Assembly: GCF_003346775.1 (NCBI RefSeq)
Contig: NZ_CP031219.1
Location: 2,232,001-2,296,000, forward strand
DNA from: Malaciobacter mytili LMG 24559
GTDB taxonomy: Bacteria > Campylobacterota > Campylobacteria > Campylobacterales > Arcobacteraceae
Reading direction: 5' to 3'
Length of the DNA stretch: 64,000 nt
Shown: in pieces, positions 26,157 through 34,071 of the stretch
How positions within the stretch are numbered: position 1 is the first letter of the stretch
How the letters are laid out: every line of letters begins with the position of its first letter
Notes under the pieces: generated by a model
The model's input: only the letters and a program-made list of their open reading frames with translations
Databases searched by the model: none
What the model was told of the DNA's origin: nothing
Made by a program: the position numbers and the translations under genes

Positions 26157-27895
26157 TTTTTATTACCTCTTTTAACAAATTTACTATCACCTTCTGCTAA
26201 TAGTAATTCTATCATTTTAGCCATTTCAGCTGGATTATTATTGATCTCTTTATCAAGTTCTTCAATTAGAACTTCATATTTAGCAGCACCCTCTTCATCT
26301 AATCCATTTAAGTTATTCATAATTTGGCTTTTAATTTTTGCTTTTAGTCTTCCTTTTGCACTTTGCATATCAAATTGCTCTTCAAAACCAGAAAGCATAT
26401 CATCAACCAAACCATCAGAAGATCCATCTGCATTTCTCTTTTTAACAGTTCCATCACCTAATACAACCACATCATGATTTACAATAAATTTTCTATAAAA
26501 AATAAATAGTAAAATTGCTGCAATTATATATTGAATATACTCACTAAACTCTTTTAGTAAAGATTTTACCATAGCTAAAGTATCAGCAGTACTTCCTTCT
26601 TCTATAATATTACCATTTTCATCTACTTTTTGTCCAGCTGCATTAGCTATTGCTTTTAACCCAAAAAATTTAAAGCTTTTTACACTAATTTGATCACCTC
26701 TTTTTTGATCATAACCAATTGTATCTTGAACAATTGCTTCCATAGAAGAGATAAATTCATCTTTATTTTGAATACTATCTAATACAGTTGAATCAAATGT
26801 CACAGCAGCACTTATTTTTTGAATTGTTGAATAATTATTATCTTTTTGTTCAATTATCTTTTTTGAAATTTCATAATTTGTTAGAGTTTTTGTTGATTCA
26901 CTTGAAGATTTGCTTCCTTCAGTCCCACCTGCTTCTTGAGGTTCTTGAATATTGCTATCAACTCCTGCAACTCCTCCATTATTATTTGGTCCACCTGTAG
27001 AATTTGAAACATTTTCAGTAGTCTCTTGACTTCTAATTGTTCCTTCTGGATCATATATCTCTTCTTGAATATTTTTCTTTATAAAATTTAAATCTATTGT
27101 AACTCTTGCAACTACTCTATTTGGACCAACAATTGGTTCAAGTAAAGAGATAATCTTTTTTTCATAACTGCTTTCTAATTTCTCTTTATATTTATTTTGA
27201 GTCATTGATTTTAAGTTATCAACATCATCTTTTGAATGTTCTAATAATGAACCATCTTGGTCAATTAATTTAATATTTTCATTTTTTAAGTCACTTACAG
27301 CAGAAGCTATAAAGTTTTTAATTCCATCAATTTGTTTTTGAGTTAAAAATACTCCAGGTTTTAAACTTAAAACAGCAGAAGCAGTTGGTTCACTTTTTCT
27401 TTCAGTAAAAATTGTATCTTTAGGAATAGCTATTTTTACACTAGCTCTTAAAACACCAGATAAAGACTCCAATGATCTAGATAATTCCCCTTCTAAGGCT
27501 CTTAAATATTTTACTTTATTTTCAAAATTTGTAGTACCTAAAGAAGATTTTTCAAAAATTTCCCAACCAACATGCTTGCTTGTTGCTGCTTCACTTGTTA
27601 CTAATTTAATTTTTGCAATATTAATAAACTCTTTTGAAGTTCTAAGTGTTAAATCATTTCCAGAACCTATAACGGAAAAAGGAACTCCAGAAGCTTCAAG
27701 TTCGCTACTTGCTAACATAACTTGATTTTTTGTAAGATTAGAAGCAATTGTATAGTTAAATTTTTTATCTTCAGCTTTTATATTTGAATATATTAATAGT
27801 CCAATTAATAACACAAAGAGTAAAGAAAAACCCCCTATAATAACTGCTCTTTGTGCAGCATTTAAATTATTTACAAACTTAAAAAGTTGATCCAT
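26153..27895 (-). CDS. fliF: FliF, MS-ring protein
   Basis: A 580-residue MS-ring subunit. A first membrane helix (AVIIGGFSLLFVLLIGLLIY) is followed by the ring-building motif domains (YLRALEGELSRSLESLSGVL, VKIAIPKDTIFTERKSEPTA), a Ser/Gly-rich linker, and a second helix (YIQYIIAAILLFIFYRKFIV) near residue 450-470. The C-terminal tail (MAKMIELLLAEGD) is the FliG-binding segment. Confidence 0.97.
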   Translation of the reverse strand: MDQLFKFVNNLNAAQRAVIIGGFSLLFVLLIGLLIYSNIKAEDKKFNYTIASNLTKNQVMLASSELEASGVPFSVIGSGNDLTLRTSKEFINIAKIKLVTSEAATSKHVGWEIFEKSSLGTTNFENKVKYLRALEGELSRSLESLSGVLRASVKIAIPKDTIFTERKSEPTASAVLSLKPGVFLTQKQIDGIKNFIASAVSDLKNENIKLIDQDGSLLEHSKDDVDNLKSMTQNKYKEKLESSYEKKIISLLEPIVGPNRVVARVTIDLNFIKKNIQEEIYDPEGTIRSQETTENVSNSTGGPNNNGGVAGVDSNIQEPQEAGGTEGSKSSSESTKTLTNYEISKKIIEQKDNNYSTIQKISAAVTFDSTVLDSIQNKDEFISSMEAIVQDTIGYDQKRGDQISVKSFKFFGLKAIANAAGQKVDENGNIIEEGSTADTLAMVKSLLKEFSEYIQYIIAAILLFIFYRKFIVNHDVVVLGDGTVKKRNADGSSDGLVDDMLSGFEEQFDMQSAKGRLKAKIKSQIMNNLNGLDEEGAAKYEVLIEELDKEINNNPAEMAKMIELLLAEGDSKFVKRGNKK

Positions 27896-27910
27896 ATACT
27901 ATATATCCTA

Positions 27911-28315
27911 TTAATTTTTTGCAGAAGAGTCAATTACTGATCTAAATAATAATGAGTCTTTTTTAATAGATGTCTGCAAAGCATCAAATATTACTTTATT
28001 TTTTGACATTTCACTCATTTGTGCATCAAGATTTACATTATTACCATCATTTTGTTCTTCTAAACCTTTTACATCAACCATTTGACTTTTAAAAGGTTTA
28101 TTTATTTCATTTGAAGAACTTAAATGCATCTCATTAGTTTTGTATAATTGTAGTCTGCTATCATTTGCTTTTTGTAATTCATTTGCAAAAACCAAATCTT
28201 TTGTTTTATACTTAGGAGTATTTATATTTGCAATATTACTTGAAATAACCTCTTGTCTATCACCACGAAAACCTAATTGTGTAAAAAGTAAATCTGTTAC
28301 GCTACTTGGCTTCAT
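27911..28315 (-). CDS. flgB: FlgB, proximal rod protein
   Basis: A 134-residue rod subunit with the FlgB pattern: FTQLGFRGDRQEVISSNIAN, NTPKYKTKDLVF and, near the end, NNVNLDAQMSEMSKNKVIFD. Its start overlaps flgF by 4 bp. FlgC, its usual neighbour, is encoded separately at 9988-10449 here. Confidence 0.95.
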   Translation of the reverse strand: MKPSSVTDLLFTQLGFRGDRQEVISSNIANINTPKYKTKDLVFANELQKANDSRLQLYKTNEMHLSSSNEINKPFKSQMVDVKGLEEQNDGNNVNLDAQMSEMSKNKVIFDALQTSIKKDSLLFRSVIDSSAKN

Positions 28316-29031
28316 CTGTTATTATTCCCTATTTTATCAATTACTTTTGCATTAATATCATCAATTGTTAATACACCTTTTTGAGCTTGTTCAAATCTTC
28401 TATGTGCATCAATTAAAGCAACCATTGTAGAAACAGTATTAATATTAGATTTTTCAAGAGAACCTTGAATGAGTTGTCCATCATTTAGCTCTAATTGTTC
28501 AATTTGAGCATTTTGTTTTGTTTTATAGTTGTTGTAACCTACTTTTTCTAAATCTTTAAAGTCTATTTTAACTACAGAAATTTGATTTATAAATTCACCA
28601 TCAGTAACAATTGGTTCATTATCATTACTTAAAATATTTCTACCTTTAGAATCAACTAAAAAGTTATCTAATATTTTAAAAGAACCATCTCTTGTATATT
28701 CAACATTTCCATTTTCATTTAAAACTTTAAAAAAAGCATTTGAATCTTTTAAAGCAAAATCTAAAGCATTGCCTGTAGCAACAATTGGTCCAACTTCTTC
28801 ATTTATATATTTACCATCTAATTTTGGTATAGTATTAGTAATTTCATTTACTTTTGTAGGAGTGAAACCTTCATTTGAAGCCCTTGTAAGATAGTAATTA
28901 AATGAACCTTCTATCATTCCTTCTTGCTTAAACCCAACAGTATTAGCATTTGCTAAGTTATTGGAAATCATATCAACTCTATTAAGTTGATTTATCATTG
29001 CCGCTGCTAAAGGATATGTACCTTGATTCAT
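28312..29031 (-). CDS. flgF: FlgF, rod protein (FlgG-like)
   Basis: A 239-residue rod-family protein with N-terminal MISNNLANANTVGFKQEG and a C-terminal helix (VSTMVALIDAHRRFEQAQKG). The shorter length than FlgG (262, at 30623) and the position next to flgB favour FlgF, which builds the proximal rod. In some Campylobacterota genomes this gene is called flgG2. Confidence 0.88.
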   Translation of the reverse strand: MNQGTYPLAAAMINQLNRVDMISNNLANANTVGFKQEGMIEGSFNYYLTRASNEGFTPTKVNEITNTIPKLDGKYINEEVGPIVATGNALDFALKDSNAFFKVLNENGNVEYTRDGSFKILDNFLVDSKGRNILSNDNEPIVTDGEFINQISVVKIDFKDLEKVGYNNYKTKQNAQIEQLELNDGQLIQGSLEKSNINTVSTMVALIDAHRRFEQAQKGVLTIDDINAKVIDKIGNNNR

Positions 29032-29053
29032 TTATTACTCCTTCTTTAAGTTT

Positions 29054-30061
29054 TTAGTTACCAAATTCCGCTATTAGTGATTCTAAATCTGCATCATCCA
29101 CAACATCTGCTGTGTTATCTCCATGAATATGTTTTGCTACAGCTATTTCTTGATGAGAACCTTCATCTTCAAATAGATTATTTAAATAAATTGATAATTT
29201 TCTAATTACTGCCATTACTCTTTCAATTTTTTGTCTATTAATATCATGAAATTGCATTAATTCCATAGCTTCAAAAATTTGCATATTTTCTGCATCTAAT
29301 TTACCACTAATTGCAGAAATCCCTTCTTTTATTTTAGAAGCTTCTTCTAAATGTTGATTAAAAACTGAAATATTTGGAAATTTTTTATTTAAAGAGTCAA
29401 GTAGAGCTATTTGTTTTACTAAAAATTCATCAAATGATTTAATACCTCTTTGAACATCATTATTATCATCTAAAATAAAACTTAATACATCAAATATTTT
29501 AGATGCTTTTTCTTCTGAGTCATTAGCCACTTGGCTTAACTGATTTACTACTTTTGTGTCTTTTTCTGCTGGTAAAGGGAAAATCCCACTATCTATTTTA
29601 GACACTATATCATCTTCATCTGGTTTAGCATTATTTTCATTTACAGTTACTTTCTTTTCTACCATAGGTTCTTTAAGAGGCTCACTATCAGTTATACCAT
29701 CAATCCCTGCTAAAATATCATCAAAGTTTTCTTCATCAATTGTTTCTTCTTCAACATCATTTAAATTATCAGTTACACCATCAATACCTTTTAAAAGCTC
29801 ATCTATATCATCATTTGATACAGGACTATTATCATCCTCAGCTTCATCTATACTTGCTAAAATGTCATCTAAATCATCTTGTGAAGTTATTGAATTGTCT
29901 TCTTCGTCTATTATATTACTTTCAGATAATAATTTTTCAATATCATCATTTGACATAGGGTCATTTGACATTTCTTCCGTAGTAACTTCTTCTGACTTTT
30001 CATTTTCATTTAAATCTAAGCCATTCATTAGTGATTCAATTTCTTCTTGACTCATACTCAT
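29054..30061 (-). CDS. cheZ: CheZ-like CheY-P phosphatase with repeated FliM-type docking motifs
   Basis: A 335-residue protein encoded directly after cheY. Residues 260-300 are one helix with the CheZ active-site pattern: Asp273 and Gln277 in HDINRQKIERVMAVI correspond to the Asp/Gln pair of QDLTGQ in CheZ. The C-terminus (DDADLESLIAEFGN) resembles the CheY-binding tail helix of CheZ. The first 120 residues are acidic and carry five copies of a FliM-N-like motif: SQEEIESLM (4-12), SNDDIEKLL (37-45), SQDDLDDIL (60-68), SNDDIDELL (82-90) and ENFDDIL (111-117). FliM uses such a peptide to bind CheY-P. Remote CheZ homologues are known in Helicobacter and Campylobacter; the repeated motifs are my observation. 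Confidence 0.8.
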   Translation of the reverse strand: MSMSQEEIESLMNGLDLNENEKSEEVTTEEMSNDPMSNDDIEKLLSESNIIDEEDNSITSQDDLDDILASIDEAEDDNSPVSNDDIDELLKGIDGVTDNLNDVEEETIDEENFDDILAGIDGITDSEPLKEPMVEKKVTVNENNAKPDEDDIVSKIDSGIFPLPAEKDTKVVNQLSQVANDSEEKASKIFDVLSFILDDNNDVQRGIKSFDEFLVKQIALLDSLNKKFPNISVFNQHLEEASKIKEGISAISGKLDAENMQIFEAMELMQFHDINRQKIERVMAVIRKLSIYLNNLFEDEGSHQEIAVAKHIHGDNTADVVDDADLESLIAEFGN

Positions 30062-30093
30062 ATTTAAACCTTTATTATTAATAAGTTACTAAT

Positions 30094-30468
30094 TTAGTGA
30101 TTTTTTAAAACCCCATCAAGTTTCTCTTTTAAGACATCTGCACTAAATGGTTTAACAATATAGTTATTTACACCAGCTTTTAAAGCAGTGATAACTTCAG
30201 ACTTTCCACCCTCTGTTGTAATCATAATAATCGGAGTTTTTTGATGATTACCTTCCGATCTAACCTTTTTAACTAACTCTAGACCATTCATATTTGGCAT
30301 ATTCCAGTCAGTTAAAATAATATCATATTTCCCTTCAGATAATAATTTCCAAGCTTTCACACCATCTTCAGCTTCATCAAAATCCTCTTTTGAAAATCCA
30401 AGTTGCATTACTACATTACCAATAATTCTTCTCATAGTAGAACTATCATCAACTATTAAAATTCTCAT
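30094..30468 (-). CDS. cheY: CheY, chemotaxis response regulator
   Basis: A 124-residue single-domain receiver. The acidic pair is Asp7-Asp8, the phospho-acceptor Asp54 is in LTDWNMPNMNG, Thr84/Thr85 follow in IMITTEGG and Lys106 in YIVKPFSAD. There is no output domain, so it acts by binding the motor switch. It is the first gene of the operon continuing into the CheZ-like protein and basal-body genes. Confidence 0.95.
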   Translation of the reverse strand: MRILIVDDSSTMRRIIGNVVMQLGFSKEDFDEAEDGVKAWKLLSEGKYDIILTDWNMPNMNGLELVKKVRSEGNHQKTPIIMITTEGGKSEVITALKAGVNNYIVKPFSADVLKEKLDGVLKNH

Positions 30469-30511
30469 TACTTAAGCCTTTTAAACATTTTAATTTTGAA
30501 AATTGTTAATT

Positions 30512-30517
30512 ATTATA
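30512..30517 (-). promoter_or_regulatory. -10 box upstream of cheY
   Basis: TATAAT on the minus strand (AAATATAATAATTAAC) lies 43 bp upstream of the cheY ATG in the 154-bp divergent gap with flgG. Surroundings are very AT-rich, so the call is tentative. Confidence 0.4.
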
Positions 30518-30585
30518 TTTAATTTGTTTTAAATTTACACTTAATATTTTAATAAAATTTTATCTAACTTTAAAAATTCTTTAAA

Positions 30586-30591
30586 TATAAT
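30586..30591 (+). promoter_or_regulatory. -10 box upstream of flgG
   Basis: TATAAT in TTAAATATAATC is 31 bp before the flgG ATG; an AAAGGA ribosome site follows at 30610-30615. No sigma-54 or sigma-28 element is visible in the gap. Confidence 0.45.
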
Positions 30592-30622
30592 CATTATATT
30601 ATCTCTTTTAAAGGATTCTATT

Positions 30623-31411
30623 ATGATTAGAGGTTTATACACTGCGGCAACTGGAATGAATTCCCAACAAAGTCAAATTGATGTTACATCAAATAATATT
30701 GCCAATGTTAATACATTAGGTTTTAAAAAAGATAGAGCTGAATTTCAAGATTTAATGTATGAAACATTAAACTATACAGCTGGACAAACTTCTGAAACAA
30801 CAAGAAATCCAACAGGTATAGATGTGGGAATGGGAGTTAGAATTTCAGGTATTCAAAAAAGCTTCTTGCAAGGGGATTTAAAACAAACAAGTAACCCTTT
30901 AGATGTTGCTATTGAGGGTAATGGTTTTTTTAGAATTACTATGCCAGATGGAGAAACAGCATATACAAGAAGTGGTGCTTTTAAGCTAGATGATGAGGGA
31001 GCAATTGTAAACTCAAATGGATATAGATTAGACCCTGAAATAGTAATTCCTGACAATGTAATAAAATTAACTATTGGTAAAGATGGAGTGGTAACAGCAA
31101 CAGATAAAGCAACTGAAACTATAGTTACTTTAGGACAAATTACACTATCAGATTTTATAAATCCAGCAGGACTTGCACCAATTGGTGAGTCACTATTTAA
31201 AGAAACAGAAGCATCAGGAGCTCCTGTTGAAGGCAATCCAACAGAAAACCAATTTGGAAATTTAAGACAAGGTATGGTTGAGTTATCAAACGTAAAACTT
31301 GTAAATGAGATGGTTGATTTAATTACTGCACAAAGAGCATATGAAGCAAACTCTAAAGCAATTACAACAACTGATGATATGTTAGATATTGTAAATAGAT
31401 TAAAAAGATAA
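30623..31411 (+). CDS. flgG: FlgG, distal rod protein
   Basis: A 262-residue distal rod subunit. The N-terminus ([20 protein letters not shown], then [20 protein letters not shown]) and C-terminus ([20 protein letters not shown]) are near-consensus FlgG. It is divergent from cheY and begins a three-gene plus-strand unit, unlike all other flagellar genes here, which are on the minus strand. Confidence 0.97.
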   Translation: MIRGLYTAATGMNSQQSQIDVTSNNIANVNTLGFKKDRAEFQDLMYETLNYTAGQTSETTRNPTGIDVGMGVRISGIQKSFLQGDLKQTSNPLDVAIEGNGFFRITMPDGETAYTRSGAFKLDDEGAIVNSNGYRLDPEIVIPDNVIKLTIGKDGVVTATDKATETIVTLGQITLSDFINPAGLAPIGESLFKETEASGAPVEGNPTENQFGNLRQGMVELSNVKLVNEMVDLITAQRAYEANSKAITTTDDMLDIVNRLKR

Positions 31412-31427
31412 GGTAATTAGATAAAAG

Positions 31428-31865
31428 ATGGATTTAGAAGAATTAAAAAGGCTTCGAAAAGAAAACTTTTTAGCTCATAAAAAGAAAAAAAGAGAATACT
31501 ATCTTAAAAAGAAAATAGAAAAAACTCTTACTAAAAAAAGAAATAAAGTTAAAGAGTTTGATTATGAAACGGACTTAAATCCTTTAAACTTCGAAAGAAA
31601 GATTAAAGAGATTATCAAACAACAAAAAGAACATGTTGATAATAGAAAAGATAAAATTATTGAAAAAATAAGAGAATATAAAGAGAAAAAAAGAGAATAC
31701 TATATAGAAAATAAAGATAGAAGACTTGAATATGATAAAGAGTATAGAGAACAAAAAAAAGAAGAATTAAGAGAATACAGAAGAGAATATTATCAGAAAA
31801 ATAAAGATAGAATACTAAAAAAACAAAAAGAAAGAAGAAAACAACAATCTAATAACAAAGAGTAA
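31428..31865 (+). CDS. Lys/Arg/Tyr-rich repeat protein, unknown
   Basis: A 145-residue, extremely basic, helical protein that I cannot assign. It holds three related repeats built on KREYY: KKREYYLKKKIEK (20-32), KKREYYIENKDRRLEY (around 85-100) and YRREYYQKNKDRILKKQKE (near the C-terminus). No signal or membrane helix is visible. It lies 16 bp after flgG and 3 bp before a membrane coiled-coil gene, so it is co-transcribed with flagellar genes. Repeats of EYYxKNKxK type are also found in proteins of large DNA viruses and protists, probably by convergence. Confidence 0.7.
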   Translation: MDLEELKRLRKENFLAHKKKKREYYLKKKIEKTLTKKRNKVKEFDYETDLNPLNFERKIKEIIKQQKEHVDNRKDKIIEKIREYKEKKREYYIENKDRRLEYDKEYREQKKEELREYRREYYQKNKDRILKKQKERRKQQSNNKE

Positions 31866-31868
31866 AGA

Positions 31869-32954
31869 ATGGCAGAACAAAATAGTACAAAAAATTCAAA
31901 TGAAATTGTTGATGAAATTAAATTGGAAATTGAAGAGAGTTCTTTAGATGATAAATTATCAATTGATGAAGATGCTAACGAAATACAAATAGAAGAATCA
32001 CAACTTGATAAAGATAAAAAAGATGTTTCTGAAAAAGATATTAGTGAATATGCTATTGATGAAGATGAATTAAAAGATTATTCTGTTCAAAAAAAGCAAA
32101 CTAAAGTTCAAAGAATATTAACTGCTGTAATTGCAGTGTTACTAGTTGTTTTAACAATAGGTATTATTTTGTATATTACTGGTTTTTTTGATAAAAAAGA
32201 AGAGCCTAAAGTTCAAACAAAAGTAGAAGAAGTAAAAGAAGAAAAAACTTTTGATTTTAAATCAAGAGATATTGATTCTGATAAATTAAATAAAAAATTT
32301 GATAGATTAACTAAATATGACCCTTCATTACAAGATCAACTTGCAAAAGAAGAAGCTATAAAAAAAGCTAAAGAGGAAGAAGAAAGAAAAGCTTTAGAAG
32401 AGAAGAAAAAATTAGAGGAAATTGAAAATTTAAAAAAAGAATTAGAAGCTGAAAAAAAAGCTTTAGAAGAGAAACAAACAGCCTTAATTTCTGAAAAAGA
32501 ACAATTAGAACAAATGAAAGAAAAATTACTTCAAGAAGTTGAAGAAAAGAAAAAAGAATTAGAAGCTTTAGAAAATAGTAAAGAACAAACTCAAGAAGAA
32601 GTAGTAGCTGTAACAAATGAGGAAGAAGAGAATAAAATGCCAGAAGCTATACAACAAGTTGTAGAAAATAGTGAAAATGCAAATATAAATACTTCTAAAT
32701 CATTTTTACCTTTAATTAATGTTTCAGTAATAAAAGGAAACCTTAAAAAAGATTATTTAGCAAAAATTGAAAGAATTGATAAAAATATCTTACTATGTAG
32801 AGATAATCAAAATAATATTGAAATTTATGTTGGTCCTTATGAAATGCCAAGTGCTAGAAACAACTTATTGAACAAATTTCTTGATAGTGGGTTTAATCAA
32901 GCAATGCTTATAGATTTAACTAAAGAAGAATTTGATAAAAGATGTAATTATTAG
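31869..32954 (+). CDS. Single-span membrane protein with coiled coil and SPOR-like C-terminus
   Basis: A 361-residue protein: acidic cytoplasmic part (1-75), one membrane helix (about 83-105, LTAVIAVLLVVLTIGIILYI), a long Glu/Lys coiled coil (about 155-255), and a C-terminal domain (285-361) with the layout of a SPOR domain (NIEIYVGPYEMPSARNNLLN, then KFLDSGFNQAMLIDLTKEEF). SPOR domains bind denuded peptidoglycan. It is encoded right after the basic repeat protein; the opposite charges of the two (acidic here, basic there) could allow interaction, which is inference. Confidence 0.6.
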   Translation: MAEQNSTKNSNEIVDEIKLEIEESSLDDKLSIDEDANEIQIEESQLDKDKKDVSEKDISEYAIDEDELKDYSVQKKQTKVQRILTAVIAVLLVVLTIGIILYITGFFDKKEEPKVQTKVEEVKEEKTFDFKSRDIDSDKLNKKFDRLTKYDPSLQDQLAKEEAIKKAKEEEERKALEEKKKLEEIENLKKELEAEKKALEEKQTALISEKEQLEQMKEKLLQEVEEKKKELEALENSKEQTQEEVVAVTNEEEENKMPEAIQQVVENSENANINTSKSFLPLINVSVIKGNLKKDYLAKIERIDKNILLCRDNQNNIEIYVGPYEMPSARNNLLNKFLDSGFNQAMLIDLTKEEFDKRCNY

Positions 32955-32977
32955 AAAAACTCTTACGAGTTTTCTAA
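32951..32977. terminator. Bidirectional terminator between convergent units
   Basis: TTAGAAAAACTC and GAGTTTTCTAA pair into an 11-bp stem (one bulged A) with a TTAC loop. It covers the ends of the SPOR-like gene and rimM, which converge here. Confidence 0.65.
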
Positions 32978-33496
32978 TATATCAAAACAATCTTGTGTGA
33001 AAATCTTCTTCTCTTGAACATCTACATTAGTAATATAAGTATCTAAAATATATGGAATTAAAAAAGTTTTCGGTAAATTCTTTTCAACTAATTGCATAGA
33101 AGTAGTAACCTCTAAATAATCAGTTATAGGGTATCTGTGTATCTCTTTTACTTTTCCTAAAACTATATTTTTTTCAATAATTTCACAATCAATTATATCA
33201 AACCAAAAATGTTGATTCTCTTCCAATTGACAATTATCTTTTGTTGCTTCTTTAGAAGTGAAAAGTTCTTGATTTATAAGCTTTTTTGCTAAATCAATAT
33301 CTTCATATGTTTCAAATTTAATTGTTCCATTATTATTGTTGTAGTTTAAGACTTTTAAAGTGAGATTTCTATTAGTAGTAAATGTAGCACCTTTTTTAAA
33401 CTGATTAGGGAAATCAGAGTCTATATGAAGTTTTAAATCTCCTTTTAGACCTACTGTTTTTCCTAATTTTGCTACGTAAATTTTATCTTCTGTCAT
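32963..33496 (-). CDS. rimM: RimM, 16S rRNA processing protein
   Basis: A 177-residue protein with the RimM N-terminal pattern (VAKLGKTVGLKGDLKLHID) and the PRC-like C-terminal part (HFWFDIIDCEIIEKNIVLGK, IPYILDTYITNVDVQEKKIF). RimM assists 30S maturation at the S19 site. In many bacteria trmD and rplS follow; here the operon ends after rimM. Confidence 0.92.
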   Translation of the reverse strand: MTEDKIYVAKLGKTVGLKGDLKLHIDSDFPNQFKKGATFTTNRNLTLKVLNYNNNNGTIKFETYEDIDLAKKLINQELFTSKEATKDNCQLEENQHFWFDIIDCEIIEKNIVLGKVKEIHRYPITDYLEVTTSMQLVEKNLPKTFLIPYILDTYITNVDVQEKKIFTQDCFDILENS

Positions 33497-33501
33497 TGTG
33501 A

Positions 33502-33741
33502 TTAATTTGATAGAACTTGTATCTTATATGATACACCATCTTTTGCTTTACAACCATTTGCCATAACTTTTAAAGCATTAATCATATTACCATTTTTACC
33601 AATTAGTTTACCTATATCTAAACTATCAGCTTTTATAGTAATTTCAGTAAATGTATCATCAATTTTCTCTTCTGATACACTTACCTCTTCTGGTTTACTT
33701 ACAATTAGTTTGGCATAATTTTCTATAAAATTTACTATCAT
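33502..33741 (-). CDS. khpA: KH-domain RNA-binding protein (KhpA/YlqC type)
   Basis: A 79-residue protein that is little more than one KH domain, with the GxxG loop in IGKLIGKNGNMINALKVMA. KhpA-type proteins bind RNA and are regularly encoded between rpsP and rimM, as here (14 bp after rpsP, 5 bp before rimM). Confidence 0.9.
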   Translation of the reverse strand: MIVNFIENYAKLIVSKPEEVSVSEEKIDDTFTEITIKADSLDIGKLIGKNGNMINALKVMANGCKAKDGVSYKIQVLSN

Positions 33742-33755
33742 GATAAAAGCTGAAA

Positions 33756-33983
33756 TTATTTAGCAGCTAATTTTTTAACTTTTTCACTTGGTTTAGCACC
33801 AACACTTAACCAATAGTTATATCTTTCTTCATCAATTTTTAAAACTTTTGGTTCAGATACTGGGTTGAAATATCCAATTGATTCAATCCATCCTGAATCT
33901 CTTCTTTTTCTTGAATCTGTTACAACGATTCTGTAAAATGGTTTTTTGTTTCTTCCCATTCTTGTTAATCTAATTACTGTCAT
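33756..33983 (-). CDS. rpsP: Ribosomal protein S16
   Basis: A 75-residue S16: [20 protein letters not shown] followed by [19 protein letters not shown]. The length is normal for the family. It lies 88 bp after ffh. Confidence 0.97.
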   Translation of the reverse strand: MTVIRLTRMGRNKKPFYRIVVTDSRKRRDSGWIESIGYFNPVSEPKVLKIDEERYNYWLSVGAKPSEKVKKLAAK

Positions 33984-34011
33984 GTTTTTTTCCTTTGTTT
34001 TTTTAATATAT

Positions 34012-34057
34012 AGTATTGAATTCTAAACTCAAAATTTTAAGTTTACAACTCAATACT
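34012..34057 (-). other. Nested hairpin between ffh and rpsP
   Basis: AGTATTGA (34012-34019) pairs with TCAATACT (34050-34057), and inside them TAAACT pairs with AGTTTA. This places a two-part stem-loop in the 5' leader of rpsP. There is no T-run, so it may affect mRNA processing or S16 translation. Confidence 0.4.
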
Positions 34058-34071
34058 ACATCTGTTGTTAA

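Noticed and set aside
29556-30050. Serine-rich plus-strand ORF opposite the CheZ-like gene
   Set aside because: Mirror image of the acidic repeats (GAT/GAA runs read as ATC/TTC); no ribosome site and no own domain.
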